Source of the DNA: Pteria penguin
Taxonomy: Eukaryota > Mollusca > Bivalvia > Pterioida > Pteriidae
DNA: 64,000 nucleotides
Reading direction: 5' to 3'
Assembly: GCA_035048485.1 (NCBI GenBank)
Contig: CM068584.1
Coordinates: 58,219,739-58,283,738 of the forward strand
Shown piece by piece: positions 33,205-44,329 of this stretch. Numbering within the stretch: the stretch's first letter is position 1; every line of letters begins with the position of its first letter. Position numbers and translations under genes: made by a program. The notes below the pieces were generated by a model that had not been told where the DNA came from, made no database searches, and saw only the letters and a program-made list of their open reading frames with translations.

Positions 33205-33902
33205 AGGCAGTTTTCTATGACAGAATTCCACCTGAAATTTGGGCGAAGATTTTTTCATACTTGAATATTTGTGATCTGGAAAGGGTTTCTTGTGTAAATC
33301 TATATTTTAATCATATTTTCTGTAGCCCTCAATTGTGGCATTTGTTTACTTCGGTAGAGTTCTTCAATGTTGCTTTGTTGGAGCCAGAACAATGTGAAAG
33401 CAGTCTCGAACAGTGTGTGAATTGTAAATCTTTAGACATTGATGCCAGTCTAGTAAAGTCCTTTAATTTTTTGCACATGATGAAATGGCTAAAAACACTT
33501 GTGATAAGAGGAAGTTCAAATCAGAGAATATCATGTCCAAATATCTTGATGAATTTGGGGAATTGTAAAAACCTTCAGTACCTTGAGATTTCATCACTCC
33601 CGCAAATACATGAGGTTGTTTTACTTCAACTGTCAGAAAAGCTATCTAAAACTTTGAAGTATCTACATGTTCGCAACGCATCAGATTTGTCTCCAGAGTG
33701 CTTAAATGCAATGTTGGCCAACTTGTCAAATATCAAGGCAATTTGTATGACAACTTCCTCAAATCTTGAGGGATGGGCATCAATACTAAACATGTACTGT
33801 GGTAAAGTGTGTTTTGGACATGAACTACTTGACAGTATGCCACGTAGGCTGTTGAAATATCATTATTCAAAGTACTGTATGATGCCTATTGATTCTGTTT
33901 AA
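33205..33902 (+). CDS. F-box/LRR-like protein, terminal exon
   Basis: A strong acceptor (aattttctttcag) opens a frame of about 232 codons to a stop at 33900-33902. An F-box lies at about residues 6-45 (DRIPPEIWAKIFSYL, then NICDLERVSCVNLYFNHIF, SPQLW). The rest has leucine-rich-repeat spacing: CKSLDIDASLV, LKTLVIRG, CKNLQYLEISSLPQI, LKYLHVRNASDL, LSNIKAICM. F-box proteins link substrates to SCF ubiquitin ligases; LRRs usually choose the substrate. The frame is intact over its whole length, unusual for this window. The 5' exon with the start codon is not visible. It lies between the two Harbinger-type genes, so it may be host sequence or cargo. Confidence 0.72.
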
Positions 33903-34350
33903 GTGTACTTTATGCATGAACAATGTGGAGAAATATATGTATGTACTGTGGAAAAGTGTGTTTTGGACATGCTACGTAGTATGGGGCGCCGTTTTAGTTT
34001 TTATTCCAAAAGTGATATCGCATTTGTTAAAGTGATATCACTAATTCGAATTGGTGATATCACTATAAACTTTTCTGAAGTGATATCGCTAATTTGTTAT
34101 AGCGATTTCACTATAACGAATTGGTGATATTACTATAACAAATTGGTGATATCACCAATTTTAATTAGTGATATCACTTTAACGAATTAGTGATATCACT
34201 TTGGGAATAAAAAGTAAAACGGCACCCCATAACGTAGGCTGTTGAAATATCATTATTCAAAGTACTGTATGATGCTTATTGATTCTGTTTAAATGTACGT
34301 TATGCATGAACAATACATGTATGTACTGTGGAAAAGTGGGGTTTGGTCTA
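33796..34350 (+). repeat. Tandem duplication of the F-box gene 3' end, interrupted by a MITE
   Basis: A unit of about 145 bp ('tactgtgg(t/a)aaagtgtgttttggacatg' through the stop codon and 'gtatgatgc(c/t)tattgattctg') is present at 33796-33942 and again at 33943-33979 plus 34232-34340, with the MITE between the halves of the second copy. The start of a third unit follows. Confidence 0.85.
33980..34231. mobile_element. MITE, 252 bp, with 6-bp target duplication
   Basis: Ends are TATGGGGCGCCGTTTTA at the left and its near complement (aaaacggcaccccata) at the right. ACGTAG flanks both sides (33974-33979 and 34232-34237). The interior is a run of about eight GTGATATCAC-type palindromes spaced about 20-30 bp apart. 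No coding capacity. Confidence 0.9.
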
Positions 34351-34517
34351 CAATTTCATAGATTGTTGTTTTTTATGAGAGTTTGTTTTCTTGTTGTTGT
34401 TTTTTTAATATTAATGTGCACTCCTGCTCCTTTTTGTTAAACATTCCAGGTAGGATCCTGTTGATTTTTATTATAAATTCTTGAATTATACATTTTTATG
34501 AGACTAGTCCACTTGTT

Positions 34518-34770
34518 GTTTTATGCCCCGGAATGGAATTCTGGGGCATCTATTTTTTGTCCTGTCTCTACAGTGACACTGTCTGTATGTGGCACAAAAC
34601 TTTTAACTTCCTCAATAACTTTTGATCCGTAAGACATACAGACTTCATATTGTGCATGTGTATGTGTCTAAAGGAGACACAACTTTTGGTACCATATTTT
34701 TCACATTGACCTGGACTTTTGCCCTAATATCAAAGATGCCTCCGGGGGCATCCTTGTTTCACAAACACAC
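34518..34770 (+). repeat. Dispersed GGGGCAT-type repeat inserted between a duplicated flank
   Basis: Starts 'atgccccggaatggaattct' and ends 'ggggcatccttgtttcacaa' plus 'acacaccttgtt'. The sequence 'tattaatgtgcactcc(t/a)gctc' with about 60 bp downstream occurs on both sides (from about 34413 and 34780). Related to 29658-29856. Confidence 0.7.
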
Positions 34771-35828
34771 CTTGTTTTGATATTAATGTGCACTCCAGCT
34801 CAGTAAGCATTTCTGTTAAACATTCCAGGTAGGATTACTTTTTATGAATTCTTGATTTATACATTTTTATTGTTGTTTGCATTGGCATATTTTTGCTATC
34901 TTTTTGTCAGATATACCGGTATATGCCAACAAGTAAAGTATTAAATCAACTTAGTAAAGACTAAAGTACTAACTTGACTTGCCACATGATTGTGTCAGCT
35001 TGTCAGATATAATGCCTAAAGTTGAAATATTGCCCAAATATGCTATATTTTGTAAGATAACTAATCAACATTTTTATCTTGCAAGTCAGTATTGAAATCT
35101 AAGAAGTCAGCATGAAAATTTGACAAAGCCACATAATTTTCTAAAAAGTCCACAAATATCTGACAGGTAAACTTAAGAATCTTTGACAAATCAAATTTGT
35201 TCTAAGTGGCCTTGTGAAATCTTTGTCAAGTAACTTGCTAGATAAGTATGTCAACTTGACAGATAATTAAAGTGACCTTTATGTCAAGTAAACTTATCAC
35301 ACAATTATTTTGGGAAACCAAATTATCTGATGAATTGACATGTTGTAAGATGTAGTAATGCGAGTTACACCATGGTTTGCCGTTGGCCAACTGTCTTAAT
35401 TTACAACTCTTGTTTTGTTGTTGATGTTATCCAGGAAGGATTTAAATAAAATATAAAGAATTTATTTCTAAATTTGCTATTACTTTTGTCTTAAACTGTT
35501 GCACATAGCAACATGTAGGGTACCATCTGTCTATCTTAGTGGTATTCCACTCTAACATGTATGGTCATATGAATTTGTGCACTTGCATGCTCTAAATCAA
35601 ATGATGTAGAGGTCATGATCAAGGTCATAAGGTCTTTCATATGAATGCCATTTGTAAGGGTTGTATTATTTCAATGCATGTATACATGTACATTGGAAAA
35701 ACAGATAATTAACAGTTAATTTAACCACTATCCTGATCAAAGGAAACGCTAGCCCCCAGTATTGGGCAGTGGGGTTTGTCAACCCATGATGTTAACGTAA
35801 TATCTTGAAGGACTGGAACAGTATGTGG
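34771..35828. other. No gene seen
   Basis: AT-rich, likely 3' flank of the Harbinger transposase on the other strand. No motif recognised. Confidence 0.5.
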
Positions 35829-38800
35829 CTATGACCCAATTTTAGATGTGGAATAAGGAAATACAACTACAATATATATTTTTAATTCTTTTAAAGTCTT
35901 TAATTTTGCTGATTTAAACATTTGTGGTTTACTTTGATGGTGTTGTGTGATTTGCAGTCTCTTCAGCATACCCTCAACATCGTGTTGGAATTGCTGTGCA
36001 TGCTGAATATTGAGGGGTGGCAACGGATCTTCATCAAAGAATTCTTCAAGTTCATCTCCCTCCAATGTGCATATATTGTGCAAAACACAGGCTGATGCAA
36101 CAACTTTGCATATGTATGATATGTCATTCATATCCACCAGTTGTAATCGACGAAAACGTCCCTTTAGAATACCGAAAGCATTTTCTATTATCACTCTTGT
36201 TCCTGACAAACGCTTGTTGTATCTGATCTGGTTAGGTTGCAGGTGACCATTGTCTCTGTAGGGTGTTAAAAGCCATCTTTTACAAGGGTATGCTCCGTCA
36301 CCTAGTAAGTGAAACTGATCACAGAGAATCCGGCCTTGTTCCCATATTTGTGAATTTTTCAAAACTCTTGCGTCATGCACACGCCCTGGCCATCCAACGT
36401 TTATGTCTATAAACATTTTGTCTACAAATGCCTTGCAGTATAATTGAATGATACTTCTTTCGGTTAAAATAATCTTGACTGTGCGAATGTGGTGGTTTTA
36501 TACGAATATGTGTCCCATCAATTGCACCCAAAACCCCTGGAAATCCTTTTTAGCTCACCTGAGCCAAAGGCTCAAGTGAGCTATTGTGATCAATCACCGT
36601 CCGTCCGTCGTTAACTTTTCACATTTTCGACTTCTTCTCCAGAACCACTGAACAGAATTTGATGAAACTTGATAAGCATGTAGTACTCATGGTCCCCTAC
36701 AAGTGTTGTTGTTTTTCGTCCGGATTGATCAACAGGTGGCGCCACCACAGGCAAAAGTAGGTCAAAGAGGGTACCCTCCTTTGACAAACTTCTTCTTCAG
36801 ACCGGGGGCATACAGAGACAAACCGAATGCATAGGAATGATCTAGAGGGATGTGTGAAGAAGTGTTGTTATTTTTGGTTCCGTTCCGAAATCAAATTTTT
36901 GACGTTTTTTTGGACGTTTTTTTTGTACTTGGTAGTTTTAATGCAGAAAAGAGGTATTTTTTTCTTTTAGTAAACATTGATGCATTAATTTGGTTTAATT
37001 TGATCATTTTGATGGTAAGAAATACTACTGGGAAGAAAATTTTTCAATATTTTATGTTTTGGATTTTTTATGAAGTTTTTAAGACTTTCAAGAAAAAGGG
37101 GGGGTGGGTGGGATATTTGGTGTAAACATTTCACAGTTTGAACTTTTTCTTCGGAACCACTTGCTGGAATTCAATGAAACTTGGCATGCATCAAATACTC
37201 AAGGTCCCCGACAAATGTGGTCATCTTTGTCAGGATCCATGAACAGGTGGCACCACCACAGACAAAAGTAGGTCACAGAGGGTACCCTCCCTTGACAAAC
37301 TTCTTATTCAGATCGGGTGCATACAGCGACAAACCGACTGCATAGGAATGATTTAGAGGCATATGGGAAGAAGTGTTGATATTTTTGGTTCCATTCCGAA
37401 ATCAAATTTATGACGTTTTTTCATTTTTATTTTGGACTTTGTTATTTTAATGCATTAAAGAGTCATTATTTTCTTTTAGTAAACATTGATGCATTCATTT
37501 GGTTTCATTTAATCATTTCTATGGTAAGGAATGCTGGTGCGAAGGAATTTTTTCAATATCTTGATTTTTGAATTTTTTATGAATTTTTTAAGACTTCCAA
37601 GAAAAGGGGGGGGGGACAATTTTTCATATCTTCAACTTGATCTACAGAACAACTTGAAGGATTGTGATAAAACTGGGTAGGATGCAAGTACTCATAGTCC
37701 TTTTCAAAGGTTTTGTTTTTTGTGCGGATCATCCAAATTGGTTAACAGATAATGCCACCATGTCTAAAAGTAGGTCTCACAATGTTACATATACCACTTG
37801 GTAATTGAAATATGGAGAGTAGCGGTTCAAATCCAGCTGTGGTCAAATTTTTTTTTTTTTTTTACACATCTAAACAAGTTTTTAGATGTTTCTCAACACT
37901 CAACATATGAAATTAGGAATTTTACGTTTAAGACTTCCAAAAAAAAGGGGGGGGGGGGTTTGGCCATTTTTCACATTTTAACTTTTTCTACAAAACTGTT
38001 CGAAGGATTTTAATAAATCTTTGTAGAAATAAGTCACTTATGATCCTCTTCAAATTCTGTTGTTTTCGTCCAGACCTCTTTACAGGTGGCGCCACCATAG
38101 TCAAGAGTAGGTCACAAAAGAGTTCCCTCGTTTAACAATATTCTTTTTCATACAGGCTGTATACAGAGACAAACAGAATGCATAGAAATGATCTAGAGGG
38201 ATGAGTGAAGATGTATTGTCATTTTGGTTCCCTTCCAAAATCAAATTTTAGAATTTTTTTCGACATTTCTTTGGACTTGGTGATTCAATGCAGAAAAAAG
38301 TGTCATATTTCCTAGTTAATTGATAATGATGATTTCTTATGGACTATTGTGATCATAATTATGGTAAGGATTGTTACTTTGAAAGAATTTTGTCAATATC
38401 TCAATTTTTGGATTTTCTATGAATTTTTTAAGACTTCCAAATGAGGGTGTATAGGAACAATTCAATCACATTTTTCACTTCTGCTGTTATACCTCATGAA
38501 AGATTTTAATGAAACATGGAATACATGAAGTACTAAAAGTCCTCTATCAATTTGGTAAATTTCATCCAAATTGGTTAACAGATAATGCCACCATGTCTAA
38601 AAAGCAGTTCTCACAATAGTACATATACCACTTGGTAATTGAAATATGGAGAGTAGCGGTTCAAATCCAGCTGTGGTCAATTTTTTTTTTCATTTCTTTA
38701 CACATCTAAATAAGTTTTTAGATGTTTCTCAACACTCAACATATGAAATTACGCAATTTTAAGTTAGATCTGGACAATGTTTGAAACAATTGTTGTTCAT

Positions 38801-40308
38801 GACCCAGACTTGAAATCAGTCAACAAAAGGCCCCACCTAAAGAAAATGACTAACTTGTTGCCCTGAATGACTTCTTGCAGAGACAAAGGAAATGCTCAAT
38901 ATCAAAATCACCTGAATGGATGTGCAAAAAAGTGTTGGTTTTTTTTCTAGCCTGAAATAAAATTTGACATATTTTCAACATCTGTGGTGACTTAGTCACA
39001 TTATTGCAAAAATTAATGAATTCTTCCTTCATGCATGACTGATAATCTAGGTACTCAGGTGAGCGATATAGGCCCACTTGGGCCTCTTGTTTCTGTTCAA
39101 AGTCATTTGAAATTGCCCGATACTCTGCACGACTTGGCCATAAGATGAATTTCCTCTTCAAATGGTTGTTGAATACATCAAGCAATCTTCGGTTGTGCTC
39201 ATGGAATGTTGAAACTGACACATCAAATCTGTCTGTATAGATCGGATAGTTTCCAGGGATCCAAGGTACCAGATTGTCATAAGCAAGTCCTTCTCTATTG
39301 TTACCTGAGGGCGTCCAGACCGAGGTTCCCTTAGTACCAACTCCGGATATGCTGCAATATTACAAGCTATTATATCGAACGTTTCCCGTGATACTCTGAA
39401 AAATGACCGGAAAGTGTCTAGGTTGTATCTCGGAACAACTTCCTGTACATAGTCTTCGACACGAGGCCTGTCTTCTCGACTGAAAAAGGCAGAAAATTAT
39501 CATAGAGGAACAGAAAGCATAGTATATCAATTTCTATGTAAACTATTTGAATATCCTATCTGAAAGTAACATCACACAAAATGATTAACGTTGAAAGAGA
39601 AGTTCAGTTACATGTATTATACATGTGTACACATGTATCAATTTGCATAGTCAAGTCTTCCCCCTCAATTTCTGTTGAAACTGAGAATGTCAAAGCTCTC
39701 AACTGCCTCTCTCAAATCATAGCTGCCCATTATCTGATTATCGTATATATACTCCGGCAGCAGGTCAAAATTTTGGTACTATATATAACAATCATTACAT
39801 AACCAGTGGCCTATAATAGATCATATAAGGGAGTGTACACATTGTGATAGGTTTAGATCTCCAGTGGGTTCAGGGCAACGCCCTAATAGTAATACGGGCC
39901 AAAGGGACAAATTCGCTCTAGAAACTCAACTGTCGGCTGTTTTGACAAGTGTTTCCTAAGTTTGGGCGTATGAGAAAATCGAATCGGGTCCATTAGGATA
40001 TTTGGCATATTCATATGTAGGCCGGGTGCTTTTGCATAAAGGCAGCTACGCCACTGATTACATTGATCAAATGTGTTTACATTAGCAACCTACACTAGGC
40101 TACAGATTTACACAAATGCTACGCAGCCAGTGGTTAACGATGCTTGCTTTCCACATCATCCGAGCTCAGAATTAATACAATTTTAAATACAAACATACTG
40201 TATCAGTGCTGCTAAAACTGTCCCTATAATTGTGACGTGCTTGTCGGCAACGATATCCTCCATTTCCATTTCATCATCATCAAGTACAAAAAACAACGTT
40301 TCCGCCAT
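35829..40308 (-). pseudogene. PIF/Harbinger transposase (HARBI1-like), spliced, split by a 2.5-kb repeat
   Basis: Exon 1 is 40308-40199 (MAETLFFVLDDDEMEMEDIV), donor ACA|GTATGT. Exon 2 starts at 39479 after a good acceptor (gcctttttcag), and the phases fit. It encodes REDRPRVEDYVQEVVPRYNL, ETFDIIACNIAAYPEL, LRSGRPQVT-like residues and FHEHNRRLLDVFNNHLKRK, then WPSRAEYRAISNDFEQ. Here a dispersed repeat (36552-39091) interrupts. Beyond it come the DDE motifs: GAIDGTHIRI (first Asp), FIDINVGWPGRVHDARV (second Asp) and VIIENAFGILKGRFRRL (Glu), ending at 35829. Single-base frameshifts are seen near 39230 and 36440. Catalytic residues are all present, but insertion and frameshifts make it dead. HARBI1 relatives are about 350 residues, which fits the uninterrupted length. 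Confidence 0.88.
36552..39091 (+). mobile_element. Dispersed repeat element with AGCTCACCTGAG ends
   Basis: Left end AGCTCACCTGAGCCAAAGG, right end 'ctcaggtgagcgatatagg' then the palindrome AGGCCCACTTGGGCCT. Both ends form small hairpins. The inside is about five degenerate units of 300-500 bp, each with 'ttcttctccagaaccact'-like, 'caggtggc(g/a)ccaccac' and 'ttttttaagactt(c/t)caag' blocks plus G runs. A 180-bp block with 'agtagcggttcaaatccagc' occurs twice (37739-37918 and 38574-38752). It interrupts the Harbinger transposase within a T run, leaving at most a 2-bp duplication. Class unknown, and I saw no protein. Copies of its parts occur at 4.26 and 43.5 kb. Confidence 0.75.
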
Positions 40309-40319
40309 GTTGATTTGTT

Positions 40320-40417
40320 AAATCCGGAAGAGGAATTTTAGAAAAATCCGATCGATTCAGAAGAGCTTAAATCCGGAAGAGGAATTTTAGAAAATTCCGA
40401 TCGATTCAGAAGAGCTT
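40320..40417 (+). repeat. 48-bp tandem duplication upstream of the transposase start
   Basis: 'aatccggaagaggaatttta' through 'gattcagaagagctt' occurs twice in a row with a single mismatch (aaaaatccg, aaaattccg). It lies directly 5' of the transposase ATG. Confidence 0.9.
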
Positions 40418-40490
40418 CCACTGACCTACTTCTGTAAACAAATCTTCCGAAATACAAATCGAACCCGCTAATATATGCAACCCTTTTACC

Positions 40491-40621
40491 TTCTTTGTTT
40501 TGTCATCACTTGAATCAGAGAGACTGCTACAAGAAAACATTTCTCTGAGCAACCTCTCCGATGAGCTTTCCTGGTTGACTGCCCCACACCGGGAAACAGC
40601 GGGCGTATGTATATGCGTCAT
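40491..40621 (-). other. Possible Ser/Asp-rich exon
   Basis: Between an acceptor (ctgttccttgcag) and a donor (AAGAAG|GTAAAA) lies MTHIHTPAVSRCGAVNQESS and, further on, SCSSLSDSSDDKTKK, a casein-kinase-like acidic serine stretch. It does not join in frame to the exon at 40848-41058. Function unknown. Confidence 0.25.
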
Positions 40622-40847
40622 GCCTGCAAGGAACAGTTGGTAAATAAACCACCATATCTATCTTAGTTACATTTAAAATGTAGAGTATTTTGAGACTATT
40701 TAGTAAAAATAAATTGAATTTAGACTTTTTAACATAATCTTTGTGAATTTGAAGTGTACCATGTTGGGAGCTACCTCAAGTCTGAAAAGATTAATTTACT
40801 ATTCCATCCTCGTTGAAAACTCCTTAAAGATGCAAATGTATATTTAC

Positions 40848-42840
40848 CACTTTATTAATATGTCTTCACATTTCCAGACATCTTCTTGGGTTTGGACAGG
40901 AAATAACTTGCTGAGCTCTCCATCAACCTCTGTTGTATCTGATTGTGATGCACTGTTGACAGTGTCAATCCTTTTCAACAGAGCATTCAACAGTTTTGTG
41001 TTTAAGCTGACTTGCATTTTAACTTCCTCCACCAACATCAAGAGTTTCCTTTCAAGGCCTGCAGTGTAATAATTGTGAGATTTACATGACAACTGCAATC
41101 TTTTGCAACCTTGCATTTCTTCACCACTCAAATTTCTGTGTTTTCAATTTGGACCTACACGAATGTACATGTTGATGGTTTGTCACTAGATCAGTTCAAC
41201 TTGATTGCAAACATACTAATAATGCATGATAAATAGAAATGTATAACAAAAACTGTTGTATTTGTAATAATTTCCCAAAAATCTTGATGAAGGATTATTT
41301 TATAGATATGAACTTTCTTACCTCCTATATTGCCTCTTGGCTTTGTTTCTGTCAAACAAAGTAGGTAGAGCTGAAGATGTTGGACTTGATGAAGGTCCAA
41401 GGGAAGTTCTTGATGGTGTTTGAAGGAAAGTACTGGTTGATGAAATAATTCCATGGGGGGTAGATTTCCTTGGAGACTTTTGGCAAAGGGAATTGTTTGT
41501 TCAAACCAAGTTGAAACGGATTGAGAAGAGATAGTTGACCGGGGGGGGGGGAGGGGGGGGTGTACTACTGGGTGGCACTGATTTCCCTGGAGATTTAATG
41601 AGGTGAGCAAGCTCCACTTCATCATCCGAGTCGGATTCATAGCGAAGATTTGGTCTTTTAAAATATTGAAATACACATCAGCAATGCAAGTCTGGATTTT
41701 GTCATCATTAATAGTCATGATTAAATGTACATACATTTATAAAAAACAAATTTAGTCATTCTTATCAATCAATACAAGGAAAGTAACTACGCATGTTTTT
41801 TTTTTCAAAGCATTTTGGTATGATTGCAGTTAACCTTTGAAAAAAAAATCTGTGTAGTGCTGCACAAAGATTACATCCAAGACCAACTGCAAACATAACC
41901 CCATGCTTCGCAAAAAGCCCCAAAAACAATGCCTAGCGTGGCGTAATACGCGCGTTGCATAGTTTGATGTGAGAAAATTTATAGTGTGGAGCCCCCCTCT
42001 GCCAAATTATTCCGGACTCAAGATAGCACATGCTTTGGCCCAGGACAAGAACCTTGTGTAATGTTATTGAAATCCATAAAAGCAGTAAGATAGTATGGCC
42101 ATTAGAAGAATTTAAACACCCCCCCCCCCTGTTTTCTCTTTGTCAAAAATGTTAGAGTACAGAAGAAATATAAACCATTAATATTCATTTATTTTAAAAT
42201 AGTTCATATATAATTCTAGCACAAATTTAAATTTGCAGGTGATTGAGTGAGAAATGAATTTTTAATAATCTTCTAAAATAATAAAAAATCAAGGACCCAT
42301 AACTCTGTACTGACAAATGTGATATTTTCGAAATCCAACGGTATATGTTATAGTTATATGTCAAGTTTCAATCCAATACCCTGAAAGACTGCAGAAATAA
42401 GTCTGGAAAACTGTAAAATCCTTGAAGAGCCATAACTCTGGAAAAAAAAAACAAGTCAATCATACCGAAATGCAAACTGGTACTTACCCTCATTGAAACA
42501 GTCCAGAAAACATGACCTCGGACGGACGGACAACGCCAGAATAAAATCTGTCCCGTTTATGACGAAAAGGTAAAAAAAAATAAATATATGTAAACTGTCC
42601 CTTTTTATAATTCATACTCCCTGTATGTCCCATAGAGATAGTGATGTAAATATTGTGACGGGGTCATGACCCTAATCAAATCAAATCAAATATAGGAAAA
42701 TGGTATGTAATTTCTTTTTGACTTGCATATAGAAAAAAATATTTATGTACCTTTTCTAGTTGATATCCTCATCCTCAGTTTCGGTTTGAAGATCTGATGT
42801 CATTTCAGCATAGATAATTTTGTTTCTTGTTTGTAGTCCC
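40848..42840 (-). pseudogene. Multi-exon gene with Ser/Pro-rich and coiled-coil parts, decayed
   Basis: Exon A (42840-42751) reads RGLQTRNKIIYAEMTSDLQT, then TETEDEDIN and a stop. It ends at donor AAAAG|GTACAT. Exon B (41654-41322) joins it in phase and reads RPNLRYESDSDDEVELAHLI, then meets a C/G run that shifts frame. The other frame (TSLGPSSSPTSSALPTLFDR, ending QYRR) looks like the real Ser/Pro-rich continuation. Exon C (41058-40848) encodes a helical region (GLERKLLMLVEEVKMQ, LLNALLKRID) and ELSKLFPVQTQEDVWKCED, reminiscent of the start of DUF4806-type domains. The joint B-C needs another frameshift. The stop in A and the frameshifts argue for a pseudogene. DUF4806 is only a suggestion. 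Confidence 0.4.
41751..42744. other. Intron-like stretch with dispersed-repeat debris
   Basis: Contains 'gccataactctg'-type repeat phrases near 42290 and 42430 and 'ggacggacggac' at about 42518. A C run lies near 42119-42128. No gene. Confidence 0.5.
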
Positions 42841-43489
42841 CTTGAATAAAAAAAGTGTTACAACTTGAATTTAAGTTGTTGAAAGTTAGTATCTAATTCT
42901 TATTATTCATGGAACACACAAGATATTGTTTTTAATAATTGTCTTTACAAACGTTAACGTTGGTTTTATATATTTAAGGAATGATTCAAATTTGTTTTCG
43001 TTGGATGGAGGTGTACCACGAAAAAAAAAGGCATCATTGCACCCATTCCTTATCATTTAATTCCTGTCAAACATGTTTTTATTCTCAGAAATTGGCATAT
43101 ATGCACTATTTCTCAACATCTTTAAATTTCTGTCGCTATCGTGTGAATATTGACATCACAGTTGAAAACACACGGAAATAACTTTGTCAAAAAAAGTTGT
43201 GGATGAGATATGCCACAAATTTTTAAACCAATCAAAATGCATGTTACATGTAATATTAAATGATTGATCATTTCCTTTATACACAACTCTTACAGAGAGT
43301 GCTATAAACTCATTTTAAGGTGAGACGCCATTTTTGACAGCAAGACTCCGCTTTGAGACCTTGAAGTTCCCCTCGTCAATCAACCAGTTGCTTGGTAAAA
43401 TTTCCACTGCATATACAGTTTTATATTCTTAATAAATCAATTCCAATCGGTGACCTACTTTCGCTTTGTGCAGCTTTGTTATTGTCAAT

Positions 43490-43560
43490 ATATTTAGCTC
43501 ACCTGGTTTGAGCCTTTTTATGCATTCTGAGTCAATGCACTTAGGTGTGACGTCACATGG
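43490..43560 (+). repeat. Short copy of the AGCTCACCTG repeat end
   Basis: 'tagctcacctggtttgagcc' at about 43497-43516 resembles the left end of the 36.55-39.09 kb element. Confidence 0.4.
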
Positions 43561-43837
43561 TCATACAAAAAGCTTCTAACTCATATTCTTACATAAAAAC
43601 ATACAATTTTCAATGCATAACATACACGAAAAACCCTCAATAAAAAATCAATTCATTACCTGGAAGCAGCAATAATAACAAATATACTGATCCTTTTGTG
43701 TCACCGAGTACGCAATACATTCACTTTTCAATGAAAGAATCCAAAGCGGACAAGAGTATCCGGATATGCATTATCTTTAATTTATCCAATATCATTTCAA
43801 AATATAGCCATCTAACTAGACTGTTGTCACCTATTTT

Positions 43838-44148
43838 CAGTGAAAAGTTTGACGAATAATGGATTTTCACCTCGATTTTATTGGGGTTCGCATTTGTTTG
43901 AATATGACACTAAACACGATATTGTCCCCTTTATTCCATGGACTATGAGATATGGTTTACCCTTCGTTTTTTACTTCACTATTAACTTAAGAACTGTAGA
44001 ATCGTCGTTTAACATTCCAAACCTAATCCAAGAAGAACCACTAACGGGCGATCCCACGGAGAGTACAGATGATGATAGCTGTGTCACATACGAACGTGTA
44101 GAGTATGAGGCTGTCACGATTCACACATTTTGGGTTTGGTTAAGATGA
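43838..44148 (+). other. Possible orphan terminal exon
   Basis: An acceptor (acctattttcag, 43838) is followed by an open frame of about 100 codons: FSPRFYWGSHLFEYDTKHDI, VPFIPWTMRYGLPFVFYF, and an acidic end DPTESTDDDSCVTYERVEY. It is longer than expected by chance in this AT-rich DNA, but I recognise no family. It lies just upstream of T and G runs and the LINE. Confidence 0.28.
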
Positions 44149-44329
44149 ACCAAGGTTTGTTTCTTGTGTGTGTGTTTTTTTTTTAAGTTTTTTTTTTTTT
44201 TTTTTTTTTGGATGGGGGGGGGGTTCATTCACTTTGAAATGCTCTACATGTGTTATCACATCTGATGATAATACTGTAAATGTTAATGCAACTGAAAATT
44301 ACATACTACTTATAAATGGAATCCTAGTG

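Noticed and set aside
33903..34127. 74-codon frame after the F-box stop
   Set aside because: It crosses the duplicated 3' flank and the MITE palindromes, so it is accidental.
36850..38013. Phe/Lys-rich frames in the 2.5-kb repeat
   Set aside because: Produced by T and G runs of the repeat units; not conserved between units.
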